A DNA stretch of 16,365 nt from Actinomycetota bacterium (GCA_028697935.1 JAQVEM010000014.1:1-16365), one strand, 5' to 3'. Positions 7,399 through 15,468 are shown, counted from the first letter of the stretch. Translations and numbers: made by a program. Notes: generated by a model from the sequence alone, not told the origin.

Positions 7399-8343
7399 TT
7401 AAACATTTATATCCTTTTTCTGATATCTAATCCTGGGGTCCAGCCATGCATATATTATATCCACTATAAGATTCATTACTACGAAAATAAGCACCAGAAC
7501 CAGTGTACCACCAATTACCACTGGTGCATCTCTCTGCAGTACTGCCAGATAAATAACCCTTCCCACACCCGGCCAGCTAAATACTGTTTCAGTAAGAATC
7601 GCACCTCCCATTAGTGCTCCAAGGTCGAGGCCAATTAATGTTACAACAGGAATAAGAGCATTTTTTAGAGCATGTTTACCTATTACCCTGAATTCCGATA
7701 AACCTTTAGCATAAGCCGTAGTTATGTAATCATTACTCAGAACCTCAAGCATGCTACTCCTTGTCATTCTTGCTACATAAGCTGTTGATGCTGACGCAAG
7801 CGTGATTGAAGGTAATATATAATACTTTATACTACCATCACCCATGCCTGACATGGGTAACCAGTGTAATTTTAAACCAAAAGCTACCTGAAGCAGCATT
7901 CCTAACCAGAAAACAGGTATACAAACGGCAATAGTGGTAGAAACAGTTACAAGAGTATCCCAGAAGCTATATCTCTTAACAGCAGAGATTATACCTGCTA
8001 ACATACCAATAAAAATTTCAATAATGATTGCTGCAAGCGCTAACTTTATTGAGTTTGGGTAATGCTCTGCCAGGATGCTGTTTACAGATCTTCTGTATCT
8101 GTACGATACTCCAAGATCACCTCTTGCTAGCTGTTTCAAATATCTCCAGTACTGTACATAGATAGGTTTATCTATACCCATCTTCGCCCTTAAGTTTTCA
8201 AGGGCCTGCTCAGTAGCACCCTTCTGAAGAATCAATCTCGCAGGGTCCTCAGGAATAACATATAATAATATAAATAATAGAAGAGTTACTCCGATTATAA
8301 CCGGAATAATTTGTAATATCCTTCTTATAATATAAGAAAACAT
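7399..8343 (-). CDS. oppB: Peptide ABC transporter permease OppB
   Basis: This 314-residue permease subunit pairs with OppC. It starts with the characteristic MFSYIIRRILQIIPVIIGVT, where the first membrane helix follows a short basic stretch. It contains RGDLGVSYRYRRSV (74-87), several further helices and an EAA loop, TAYAKGLSEFRVIGKHALKN (209-228). The C-terminal motif WPGVGRVIYLAVLQRDAPVV (257-276) and the ending YAWLDPRIRY are typical of OppB/DppB. The length is normal. A modest ribosome site (GAGTGAG) lies 5 nt before the ATG. An unusually long intercistronic gap with a stem-loop separates it from oppA. Confidence 0.93.
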   Translation of the reverse strand: MFSYIIRRILQIIPVIIGVTLLLFILLYVIPEDPARLILQKGATEQALENLRAKMGIDKPIYVQYWRYLKQLARGDLGVSYRYRRSVNSILAEHYPNSIKLALAAIIIEIFIGMLAGIISAVKRYSFWDTLVTVSTTIAVCIPVFWLGMLLQVAFGLKLHWLPMSGMGDGSIKYYILPSITLASASTAYVARMTRSSMLEVLSNDYITTAYAKGLSEFRVIGKHALKNALIPVVTLIGLDLGALMGGAILTETVFSWPGVGRVIYLAVLQRDAPVVIGGTLVLVLIFVVMNLIVDIIYAWLDPRIRYQKKDINV

Positions 8344-8384
8344 TTACACTCACTCTGCTTATAAATATTATTATTATTTTTATT

Positions 8385-8412
8385 ATTAATAATAACAGTT
8401 GTTATTATTAAT
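8385..8412. repeat. AT-only perfect inverted repeat between oppA and oppB
   Basis: ATTAATAATAACA (8385-8397) and TGTTATTATTAAT (8400-8412) are exact reverse complements around a 2-nt centre. They lie in a longer run of ATT/AAT-like triplets (about 8365-8437). It may form a second, weak hairpin in the oppA-oppB message or may only reflect low complexity. Confidence 0.45.
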
Positions 8413-8437
8413 ATCATTATCATAATAACAATAATAT

Positions 8438-8469
8438 TTAACCTGCACCTTACGCAAGATGCAGGTTAA
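8438..8469 (-). promoter_or_regulatory. Intercistronic stem-loop after oppA (transcript stabiliser or leaky terminator)
   Basis: The minus-strand transcript can fold into TTAACCTGCA / TGCAGGTTAA (10 bp), one internal U-G pair, then CUU/AAG closing a GCGU loop: 14 bp with a 4-nt loop. On the plus strand the same position is a C/A mismatch, which suggests the structure acts in the oppA-to-oppB RNA. It follows the oppA stop by about 65 nt and has no clean U-run, so stabilising the oppA 3' end or partial read-through is more likely than full termination. This would allow more binding protein than permease, a known feature of ABC importer operons. Confidence 0.7.
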
Positions 8470-8534
8470 TTTTCTTAAATTCCTTTTTTTAACTCATATA
8501 AATAATGAGTTTTGTATAAATCCTGTCTGGTTTT

Positions 8535-10127
8535 TTATTGTTCCAACCATACTTTGCTCAGATCATAATTTTCCATAGCATCAAGCACAAAACCTTTTAC
8601 ATAAGGCTGTATAATACGTCTTGAACCGTAAAAGTATATTAGTACAAAAGCTGAGTCATCCAGAATTTTTTTCTCAACTGCTCTGTACTTTTCTATTCTT
8701 TCTTCATCATTGATAGTTTTTCTTGCGTCAAGAAGCATCTCGTCTACTTCTGGATTATTATAGCCGGTATAATTGTCAGCTGATTTAGAATAGAATAACG
8801 GGAAAAGGAAATTGTCCATTGTCGGATAATCTGCTATCCATCCAAGTCTGAAGAAACTTATCTCTCCTTTCTTGAATGCATCAAGAGCTGCCCCCCATTC
8901 CATTCCCTGGATCTCTACTTCTATACCTATTTCTTTGAGGTCAGCCTGCATTGCTTCCGCAATTAATTCATGGCCGGAGCCAATATTTATTCCAAAAGTA
9001 AGAGTTGGCAGACCTTCCCCACCCGGATAGCCTGCCTCTTCAAGTTTCTTTTTTGCCATTTCAACATCATAAACATATTTGGATGCATTTTCCTGATATC
9101 CATTAATCCCTTTCGGAACAAAACCAGTTGCAATTGTCGGAACACCTTCGCTTATTACATCTATAATATTTTGCCTGTCTATTGCATAATTTATTGCTTC
9201 TCTTAATGCCAGATTATCTTTGAACGGCTCATTTTGAACGTTCAGACCAAAATAATAGATTGCAAGCAGTGGTTTAATTATAGCAAGATCACCAAGTTCA
9301 GGGTCATCCAGTACAGACTTTACTTTACCCTGCGGAATTTGACAATATTCCAGATTTCCTGCCTGAAATTCCAGATATGCAGTATTTTCATCTGCAAAAA
9401 TAGAGTACCTTACTTTTTCAAGGGAAGCCTTATCACCATAATAATCATCGTTCCTTTCAAGATCTATATACTGGTCATGTTTCCACTCCACAAACTTAAA
9501 AGGACCTGTCCCATTAATGTGCTCTGCATACTGGTCTCCCCACTTCTCTATATCCTCTTTTGCTACAGGATAAAATACCACGTGTCCAAGAGTATTAATA
9601 AAATCAGCATAAGGATATCTCAATGTTACCTGAAGAGTATAATCGTCAATAGCCTTTAAGCCTTTGAGGGTGTCTCCTTCACCTGCCTGAAGTTCTTCGT
9701 AACCAAGGATAGGGTCCATATGATATGCAAGATATGAAGCTGTATCTGCACATGCAACTCTTGACCATGAGTAGATAAAATCATCAGCTATAAGTTCTCT
9801 TCCACTGTGAAATTTTACACCTTTTTTAAGATGAAAAGTATAGACAAGACCATCATCGCTTATATCCCATGATTCAGCTATTGCAGGTTCGGCTACCAGT
9901 GTTTCTGGATTATATTCAACCAGACCATCCCATACCTGTCTTATTACCTGTATTCCTTCGCTTTCATAACTATTTGGAGGATCAAGAGACACTGGTTCAT
10001 GAATATAGAGACGAATTGTTCCTCCTGTCTCCTCTTCTTTTTTACAGCCAGGGAAAACGGAACCAATAAGCGCAATTACTACAACTACTATAATTGCCTT
10101 ATAAAACTTTTTGCTAATTTTCACCAT
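8535..10127 (-). CDS. oppA: Peptide ABC transporter substrate-binding lipoprotein OppA, canonical order
   Basis: This 530-residue family-5 binding protein captures peptides outside the membrane and delivers them to OppBC. A basic start and hydrophobic stretch lead to FPGC, with likely lipidated Cys28; Phe and Pro make this an unusual lipobox. The order is normal: GTIRLYIHEPVSLDP (36-50), LKKGVKFHSGR (100-110), NGTGPFKFVEW (205-215), then NLALREAINYAIDRQN (305-320) and DVEMAKKKLEEAG (354-366), ending near KVWLEQ. A strong AAGGAGG lies just 3 nt before the ATG, which fits high expression. It is the first gene of the operon, 87 bp after secG. The precise ligand class (oligopeptide, dipeptide, other) is not certain. 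Confidence 0.93.
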   Translation of the reverse strand: MVKISKKFYKAIIVVVVIALIGSVFPGCKKEEETGGTIRLYIHEPVSLDPPNSYESEGIQVIRQVWDGLVEYNPETLVAEPAIAESWDISDDGLVYTFHLKKGVKFHSGRELIADDFIYSWSRVACADTASYLAYHMDPILGYEELQAGEGDTLKGLKAIDDYTLQVTLRYPYADFINTLGHVVFYPVAKEDIEKWGDQYAEHINGTGPFKFVEWKHDQYIDLERNDDYYGDKASLEKVRYSIFADENTAYLEFQAGNLEYCQIPQGKVKSVLDDPELGDLAIIKPLLAIYYFGLNVQNEPFKDNLALREAINYAIDRQNIIDVISEGVPTIATGFVPKGINGYQENASKYVYDVEMAKKKLEEAGYPGGEGLPTLTFGINIGSGHELIAEAMQADLKEIGIEVEIQGMEWGAALDAFKKGEISFFRLGWIADYPTMDNFLFPLFYSKSADNYTGYNNPEVDEMLLDARKTINDEERIEKYRAVEKKILDDSAFVLIYFYGSRRIIQPYVKGFVLDAMENYDLSKVWLEQ

Positions 10128-10214
10128 TAGCCTCCTTACATATAATAAAAAATATTATAAAAAATTTCCCTGTAGCCTCCTTTCTTTTTGAAAAGGATAA
10201 TGTAATTTTTTTAT
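10128..10214 (-). promoter_or_regulatory. secG-oppA spacer with duplicated ribosome-site sequence
   Basis: The 10-nt AAGGAGGCTA occurs twice on the minus strand (10182-10173 and 10137-10128); only the second is followed by the oppA ATG. The upstream copy partly overlaps a 6-bp inverted repeat, TCCTTT/AAAGGA (10178-10197). A TATAAT lies at 10159-10154 but lacks a recognisable -35 box, so I do not call a promoter. Confidence 0.35.
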
Positions 10215-10448
10215 TTATAGTAAAATAAATAAAACTATGGTAGTAACTGCAAAAATTACACCCAGAATAATTGTTATTCTATCAAGGTTCTTCTCAACAA
10301 TTCCGGCGCCATCAAAGGTTTCTACAATTCCCGAGAACAAACCCGAAATTCCACCGCCTTTTCCTGAATGAAGAAGGATAAGTATTATTAATCCCAGACT
10401 TGCGATAATATGAACAGCAAAAACTATGTTTAACAAAATAGAACCCAT
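10215..10448 (-). CDS. secG: Preprotein translocase subunit SecG
   Basis: This is a 77-residue accessory subunit of the SecYEG protein-conducting channel. Two membrane helices (about 4-25 and 57-77) flank the conserved loop LLHSGKGGGISGLFSG (25-40), the hallmark of SecG. The length is normal for Gram-positive SecG. AGGGGA lies 8 nt before the ATG. It follows gpmI by 161 bp on the same strand. In many Bacillota secG follows enolase at the end of the glycolytic operon; here the enolase gene is absent from that slot. Confidence 0.93.
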   Translation of the reverse strand: MGSILLNIVFAVHIIASLGLIILILLHSGKGGGISGLFSGIVETFDGAGIVEKNLDRITIILGVIFAVTTIVLFILL

Positions 10449-10609
10449 ACTATAATTCCCCTATCTCTCTAATTTTTCATAAAAGCCTTTATTATATTTA
10501 AAAATTTACTTTAGCTATATATTTTACCAAAAAAAAGTTTATAAAACAGTACCTGAGAACAGATAGTATAAAAAATTACAAATGGAAAATTTATTAATTT
10601 AGATAAAAT

Positions 10610-12130
10610 TTATATACTTAAAAGAGGCTGGCCTGTCATTTCTAGAGGTTTTTTTATATTTAAGATATTGAGTATCGTAGGTGCTATGTCGCTTAACTTA
10701 AATTCTCCACTATCTTTTTTTAATTTCATTCTTGAATCACATAATATAAAAGGAACTGGCGACATAGTGTGAGCTGTTATCGGTTTTGATCCATCGTCGC
10801 TTAACATCTTTTCAGCATTCCCATGATCTGCAGTAATTATTGCCAATCCATTATTACTATTTAATTCCTCTACAACTCTTCCCACACATTTATCAACTAC
10901 TTCAATAGCTTTTATTGCTGCCTGAATATTTCCTGTATGGCCAACCATATCAGGATTTGCATAGTTTAATATAATTACGTCATATTTTTTTAATCTAATT
11001 TTTTCTATAACTGTATCAGTAACTTCAAATGCGCTCATCTCGGGTTTTAAATCATATGTTGCAACTTTTGGTGATGGTATCAATATTCTATCTTCACCTT
11101 TATAAGGTTTTTCTATTCCGCCATTGAAAAAAAATGTCACATGCGCATATTTTTCTGTTTCAGCAATCCTTAATTGTAAAAGATCATTTTTAGATAAAAC
11201 TTCTCCCAGAGTATTTACTATTTTTACAGGTGGAAAAGCTACAGGAATATTAAACTCTTTATCATACTGTGTCATACATGTAAAATGAACTACAGGTGGA
11301 TTATCTCCTCTATCAAATTTATCAAATTCTTCTCCGCTTATAAATGCTCTTGTAAGCTGCCGTGCCCTATCAGGCCTGAAATTAAAAAATATTACAGAGT
11401 CACCTGATTTAATTTTAGCTTTCTCTTCATCTTTACACTTAACAGGAGCAGGAATTACAAATTCATCATCTATGTTATTTCTATAGGACTGTTCAACAAC
11501 TTCTACAGCTGAATTGAACTTATCCCCTTTTCTGTATACCATAACATCATAGCTTTTCTTAATTCTATCCCATCTATTATCCCTGTCCATACTGTAATAT
11601 CTTCCACTTACTGTAGCAATCTCACCTGCTCCTTTGCTCTTTAAATAATCGTCAATCTCTTTTAAAAAAGGGATAGCACTTCTCGGAGGAACATCTCTTC
11701 CATCAAGAAAAGCATGGATATATAAATCTTTTACATCATTATTAATAGATAAATCAATCAGTGCTTCCAGATGTTTAATATGGCTGTGTACCCCACCATC
11801 AGATACAAGACCCATAAGGTGCAGGCTCGTGCCTTTTTTCTTTACATTGTTAATTGCATCAAGTAATACTTTATTTTTAAAAAAAGTACCTTCACTAATT
11901 TCCTTATTTATTCTTGTAAACTCCTGATATACAATCCTACCGGCTCCTATATTCAAATGACCTACTTCTGAGTTACCCATCTGGCCTTCAGGAAGTCCTA
12001 CAGCCTCGCCAGAAGATTTTAATTTTACATGGGGATAAATCCTGTAATAATTATCCATATTGGGGGTATCTGCCATTTTTATAGCATTACCCTCAACTTT
12101 ATCTGAAATACCCCAGCCATCCAGTATCAT
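10610..12130 (-). CDS. gpmI: 2,3-bisphosphoglycerate-independent phosphoglycerate mutase
   Basis: This enzyme interconverts 3- and 2-phosphoglycerate using two Mn ions and a phosphoserine. From the ATG at 12130 (506 aa) one sees D4 in ILDGWG, the nucleophile S54 in MGNSEVGHLN, SDGGVHSH (110-117), DGRDVPPR (143-150), D394 and H398 in ANPDMVGHTG, D435/H436 in TADHGNAE and H454. All expected metal ligands are present. In the Geobacillus stearothermophilus enzyme the equivalents are D12 and S62, so this start is about 8 residues short and cuts the first strand. The in-frame upstream codons encode IRRQICL, which would restore D11/S61, but contain no ATG, GTG or TTG. An AUU at 12151 lies 9 nt after AAAGG, while AGAAGG is 12 nt from the ATG. 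The gene follows tpiA by 44 bp or less and is co-transcribed with it. Confidence 0.92.
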   Translation of the reverse strand: MILDGWGISDKVEGNAIKMADTPNMDNYYRIYPHVKLKSSGEAVGLPEGQMGNSEVGHLNIGAGRIVYQEFTRINKEISEGTFFKNKVLLDAINNVKKKGTSLHLMGLVSDGGVHSHIKHLEALIDLSINNDVKDLYIHAFLDGRDVPPRSAIPFLKEIDDYLKSKGAGEIATVSGRYYSMDRDNRWDRIKKSYDVMVYRKGDKFNSAVEVVEQSYRNNIDDEFVIPAPVKCKDEEKAKIKSGDSVIFFNFRPDRARQLTRAFISGEEFDKFDRGDNPPVVHFTCMTQYDKEFNIPVAFPPVKIVNTLGEVLSKNDLLQLRIAETEKYAHVTFFFNGGIEKPYKGEDRILIPSPKVATYDLKPEMSAFEVTDTVIEKIRLKKYDVIILNYANPDMVGHTGNIQAAIKAIEVVDKCVGRVVEELNSNNGLAIITADHGNAEKMLSDDGSKPITAHTMSPVPFILCDSRMKLKKDSGEFKLSDIAPTILNILNIKKPLEMTGQPLLSI

Positions 12131-12174
12131 TAAACAAATCTGCCTTCTAATTTTAATCAGCCTTTCAGTATACT

Positions 12175-12930
12175 TTAATAATTAATTATAGCTAAAAAAT
12201 CATCTACTTTTAAACTTGCACCACCAACCAGAGCTCCGTCAATATCAGACATATTCATAAGTTCTGATATATTAGATGGTTTTACACTTCCCCCATACAG
12301 AATTCTTAATTCTTCAGAATTCTTTTTACCATAAAGTTCTTTTATGCGACTTCTTATTGCATTGCACATATTATTTGCATCTTCAGGAGTTGCATTTCTT
12401 CCTGTACCTATTGCCCATATGGGTTCATACGCTATTGTAAGGCACCTGATATCTTCATCATCAACTTCAGAAAGGCATTCAGTAAGCTGATTTATAACAA
12501 ATTCTTCTGCATTACCTTTCTCTCTTATATCCAGCGATTCTCCTATGCACATAATTGGCTTCAGGCCGATTTTAAAAGCAGCGTTTATTTTTTTATTCAC
12601 AATTTCATTGGTCTCGTAAAAATATTGCCTCCTTTCGCTGTGACCGATTATTACATATTCAACATCCAGAGCTTTTAGCATTTCCGGTGAAATTTCACCT
12701 GTGAATGCCCCAGAAAATTCAAAATACATATTCTGTGCGCCCAGCTTAATATCCATGCCATCTCCATCAATTATGGTTTTTACACTTTTAAGTGCCGTCG
12801 CAGGAGGACACACAGCAATCTCACAATCATTTTTATTCTTGAACTTATATCCAAGATCCTGCATGAAGCTTACTGCCTGTATATGTGTCATATTCATTTT
12901 CCAGTTTCCAGCTATAAAAGGTATCCTCAT
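12175..12930 (-). CDS. tpiA: Triose-phosphate isomerase
   Basis: This 251-residue TIM-barrel enzyme interconverts dihydroxyacetone phosphate and glyceraldehyde-3-phosphate. Active-site residues are all present: N9 and K11 in AGNWKMN, H97 in GHSERR, catalytic E169 in AYEPIWAIGTG (which includes the mobile loop 6), and the phosphate-binding segments YGGSVKPSN (212-220) and GALVGGASL (232-240). The length is normal. AAAGGA (12945-12940) lies 9 nt before the ATG. It is third in the gap-pgk-tpiA-gpmI series, 98 bp after pgk; that spacer has no clear terminator or promoter. Confidence 0.97.
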   Translation of the reverse strand: MRIPFIAGNWKMNMTHIQAVSFMQDLGYKFKNKNDCEIAVCPPATALKSVKTIIDGDGMDIKLGAQNMYFEFSGAFTGEISPEMLKALDVEYVIIGHSERRQYFYETNEIVNKKINAAFKIGLKPIMCIGESLDIREKGNAEEFVINQLTECLSEVDDEDIRCLTIAYEPIWAIGTGRNATPEDANNMCNAIRSRIKELYGKKNSEELRILYGGSVKPSNISELMNMSDIDGALVGGASLKVDDFLAIINY

Positions 12931-13028
12931 TTATACAATTCCTTTCATTTTGATTTACATATGCTTTATATAAATAAAGTTACTTATCCAGATAAAATTT
13001 CAGAATAAATTACTTTTATTAATTACTT

Positions 13029-14219
13029 TTACTTATCCATAAGAGAAGCAATGCCGGGTAGCTCTTTTCCTTCCAGAAGTTCCATAGAAGCTCCACCTCC
13101 ACTCGAAACATGCGTAAATTTAGAAAATAGATTGTATTTTTTTAATGCTGCAATCGTATCTCCACCACCTGCTACTGTGACTGCTCCACTTTCAGCTATA
13201 GCAGTTGCTATACTCTTTGTTCCTTTAGAAAAATTATCCCATTCAAAAACGCCCAGAGGTCCATTCCAGAAAATTGTATTTGCACGCGAAATTTCTTCTT
13301 TAAATAGTTCAATGCTTCTGTCTCCAATGTCCATTCCCATCCAGTCTTCTGGTATAGATTGTACAGACACCATCTTTTTGTCAGCCTCACTGTCAAACTC
13401 TTTTGCGACTACTATATCTACAGGTAATAAAAGATTGACATTATTTTTTCTGGCCAGAGCAAGCATATCTTTTGCAAAATCTATCTGGTCATCTTCACAA
13501 ATTGATTTTCCTACACCATACCCACGGGCTTTTAAAAATGTGTACGACATTCCCCCACCAAGTATTAAACTGTCAACTTTGCCCAGCAGATTTTCAATAA
13601 CTTTTATTTTATCTGATACCTTTGCACCACCCAGGATTGTCAGGAATGGCCTTTTTGGCGATTCCAGAAGAGAAGTTAAAACCTCAACTTCCTTTTTCAT
13701 CAAAAACCCGGCAACTGCAGGCAGGTAGTGAGTTATACCTTCAACTGATGCATGAGCTCTGTGAGCTGCCCCAAAAGCGTCATTTACATATACATCAGCA
13801 AGAGAAGCAAGTAATTTTGAGAATTCACTGTCATTTGCTTTTTCTCGTGGATCAAATCTTAGATTTTCAAGCATTACTATTTCGCCATAATTCATTTTAT
13901 TGTCTATATAATCTTTGATTTCATCCGAGTAGATCTCATCAAATTTTTTAACTTCTTTACCAATTAATTCACTCAACCTTTTCGCTACAGGATCGAGCCT
14001 GTATCTATCTTCAGGAACCCCCTTTGGCCTACCGAGATGCGACATCAAAATAATTTTAGCTTCATTTTCAATAAGGTAATTAATCGTTGGTAAAGACAGT
14101 ATTATTCTGGTGTCATCAGTTATGTTTAAATTTTCATCCAGAGGGACATTATAATCAACTCTTACAAGCACCTTTTTATTCTTTACATCTATATCTTCTA
14201 TTGTCTTTTTATTAAACAT
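13029..14219 (-). CDS. pgk: Phosphoglycerate kinase
   Basis: This two-domain kinase makes ATP from 1,3-bisphosphoglycerate. Numbered from the ATG at 14219 (396 aa), it has RVDYNVP (20-26), SHLGRPKG (60-67) and NDAFGAAHRAHASVEG (146-161) in the substrate-binding N-domain, and GGAKVSDK (197-204), WNGPLGVFE (318-326) and GGGDT (351-355) in the nucleotide-binding C-domain. The ATG is preferred because GGTGAT precedes it closely and MFNKKTIEDIDV is a typical start; in-frame GTG (14228) and TTG (14231) codons could add 3-4 residues. The gene lies about 90 bp after gap, with a strong hairpin between them. Confidence 0.96.
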   Translation of the reverse strand: MFNKKTIEDIDVKNKKVLVRVDYNVPLDENLNITDDTRIILSLPTINYLIENEAKIILMSHLGRPKGVPEDRYRLDPVAKRLSELIGKEVKKFDEIYSDEIKDYIDNKMNYGEIVMLENLRFDPREKANDSEFSKLLASLADVYVNDAFGAAHRAHASVEGITHYLPAVAGFLMKKEVEVLTSLLESPKRPFLTILGGAKVSDKIKVIENLLGKVDSLILGGGMSYTFLKARGYGVGKSICEDDQIDFAKDMLALARKNNVNLLLPVDIVVAKEFDSEADKKMVSVQSIPEDWMGMDIGDRSIELFKEEISRANTIFWNGPLGVFEWDNFSKGTKSIATAIAESGAVTVAGGGDTIAALKKYNLFSKFTHVSSGGGASMELLEGKELPGIASLMDK

Positions 14220-14254
14220 TTTAATCACCAAAACCCTATCATATAAATAATTAT

Positions 14255-14288
14255 TAAATAACCGGGGTTTTAAAACCCCGGTTATTTA
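14255..14288 (-). terminator. Strong palindromic hairpin between gap and pgk
   Basis: AAATAACCGGGGTTTT (14256-14271) is followed directly by its exact reverse complement (14272-14287), and one more T/A pair extends it. The arms have a GC core of CCGGGG, and TTTTAAAA at the centre would form the loop. On the minus strand it is followed by ATAATTATTTA, an imperfect U-tract. Because pgk lies directly downstream without an obvious own promoter, it is more likely a partial terminator or an RNA-processing/stability element raising gap over pgk than a full stop. Confidence 0.7.
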
Positions 14289-14309
14289 CAGCTTAATATA
14301 TTTTTTTAT

Positions 14310-15323
14310 TTACTTCATAATGTAATTTACCAGATCGTATAACCTGCTCGAGTATCCCCATTCATTATCATACCATGACAGAACTTTAACAAGATTACCC
14401 TTCTTAAAAGTGCTCAATGAATCAAAAATTGTTGAATAAGAATCTCCTATAATATCTGCTGAAACTATCGGGTCTTCACAGTATTTTAAAATTCCTTCAA
14501 ATTCTGGTTCCTGTGATGCTTTTCTGAAAGCATTATTAATATCTTCTACAGTACAATCTTTTTCTACTTCTACGTTCAGGTCAACCAGTGAACCAACCGG
14601 TACCGGTATTCTAACTGCAAGGCCATCAAGTTTACCGTTTAATTCAGGGATTACCTGACCAATTGCACTTGCAGCGCCAGTGGATGTAGGTATTGCTGAT
14701 AGTGCTGCGGCTCTGGCTCTTCTTAAATCTTTGTGGGGTAAATCAAGAATTTTCTGGTCATTTGTATAGGCATGTATAGTTGTCATAATGCCGCTCTTTA
14801 TTACAAAATTTTCATGAAGCACTTTGCAAACAGGCGCAAGTGCATTAGTAGTGCAGGATGCATTTGAAATTATATTATGTTTTTCCCTGTCATAGCTATT
14901 CTGATTTACACCCAGCACCATTGTTATATCTGCTCCATCTTTTTTGCAGGGAGCAGATACTATTACTTTTTTAGCTCCTGCTTTTAGATGTTTACCCGCA
15001 CCTTCTCTATCTCTAAAAATTCCTGTTGATTCCAGTGCAACATCAACACCAAGTTCCTTCCAGGGGAGCATTTCTGGATCTTTTATTGCAGTAACTTTAA
15101 TTTTTTCACCATTAACTTCTATATAGTCTTCTCCAGCCTTAATCTCTGCATCAAGGATTCCATATACAGAATCATACTTCAGAAGATGGGCAAGTGTTAC
15201 AGGGTCAAATAAATCATTGATACCCACTATGTCAATGCTATTATCCTTATCATACTTTAACTTTGCCCTTAAAAATTGCCTTCCTATCCTTCCGAATCCA
15301 TTGATTCCTACTTTTATTGTCAT
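14310..15323 (-). CDS. gap: Type I glyceraldehyde-3-phosphate dehydrogenase
   Basis: This 337-residue enzyme oxidises glyceraldehyde-3-phosphate to 1,3-bisphosphoglycerate. The Rossmann fingerprint is GINGFGRIGR (6-15), and Asp37 in GINDL suggests NAD preference. The catalytic pair is C157 in SNASCTTN (153-160) and H184 in HAYTNDQ. ALSAIPTSTGAA (207-218) and WYDNEWGYSSR near the C-terminus are typical. The length is normal. A strong AAAGGAGG (15337-15330) lies 6 nt before the ATG, fitting a highly expressed gene. It opens the glycolytic block; no CggR-type repressor gene precedes it. Confidence 0.97.
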   Translation of the reverse strand: MTIKVGINGFGRIGRQFLRAKLKYDKDNSIDIVGINDLFDPVTLAHLLKYDSVYGILDAEIKAGEDYIEVNGEKIKVTAIKDPEMLPWKELGVDVALESTGIFRDREGAGKHLKAGAKKVIVSAPCKKDGADITMVLGVNQNSYDREKHNIISNASCTTNALAPVCKVLHENFVIKSGIMTTIHAYTNDQKILDLPHKDLRRARAAALSAIPTSTGAASAIGQVIPELNGKLDGLAVRIPVPVGSLVDLNVEVEKDCTVEDINNAFRKASQEPEFEGILKYCEDPIVSADIIGDSYSTIFDSLSTFKKGNLVKVLSWYDNEWGYSSRLYDLVNYIMK

Positions 15324-15377
15324 TTCATTCCTCCTTTAAATATAAAATAAAAATATAAAATTGCGAGTTTAGTTATT

Positions 15378-15407
15378 TTAATAGGCTTATTGCTTTACTT
15401 TTATCAA
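15378..15407 (-). promoter_or_regulatory. Candidate promoter for the gap operon
   Basis: In the 239-bp rapZ-gap spacer the minus strand has TTGATA (15407-15402), an 18-nt gap and TATTAA (15383-15378). This would start transcription about 50 nt before the gap start codon. The -35 box is one base from consensus, but the -10 box is weak (4 of 6). Confidence 0.35.
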
Positions 15408-15449
15408 CCGGATTCACAAAATAATATACTTTTAATTAAGCCGTGTAAT

Positions 15450-15468
15450 TTTAACAAATTTGGTTAAA
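15450..15468. repeat. Short inverted repeat upstream of gap (possible operator)
   Basis: TTTAAC (15450-15455) and GTTAAA (15463-15468) are separated by 7 nt. They lie about 45 bp upstream of the candidate gap promoter. The size and symmetry would suit a regulator dimer, but the arms are short and AT-rich, so chance is likely. Confidence 0.2.

Noticed and set aside
9234..9659. A 141-codon plus-strand frame opposite oppA
   Set aside because: It is antisense to a complete, conserved oppA, with Ile/Cys/Tyr-rich low-quality protein typical of reverse frames in AT-rich genes.
13051..13728. A 225-codon plus-strand frame opposite pgk
   Set aside because: It is the antisense shadow of an unmistakable pgk; its composition is Ser/Pro/Phe-rich and it has no ribosome site or family resemblance.
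13622..13918. A 98-codon plus-strand frame opposite pgk
   Set aside because: Shadow frame overlapping conserved pgk motifs; no initiation signal and no recognisable domain.
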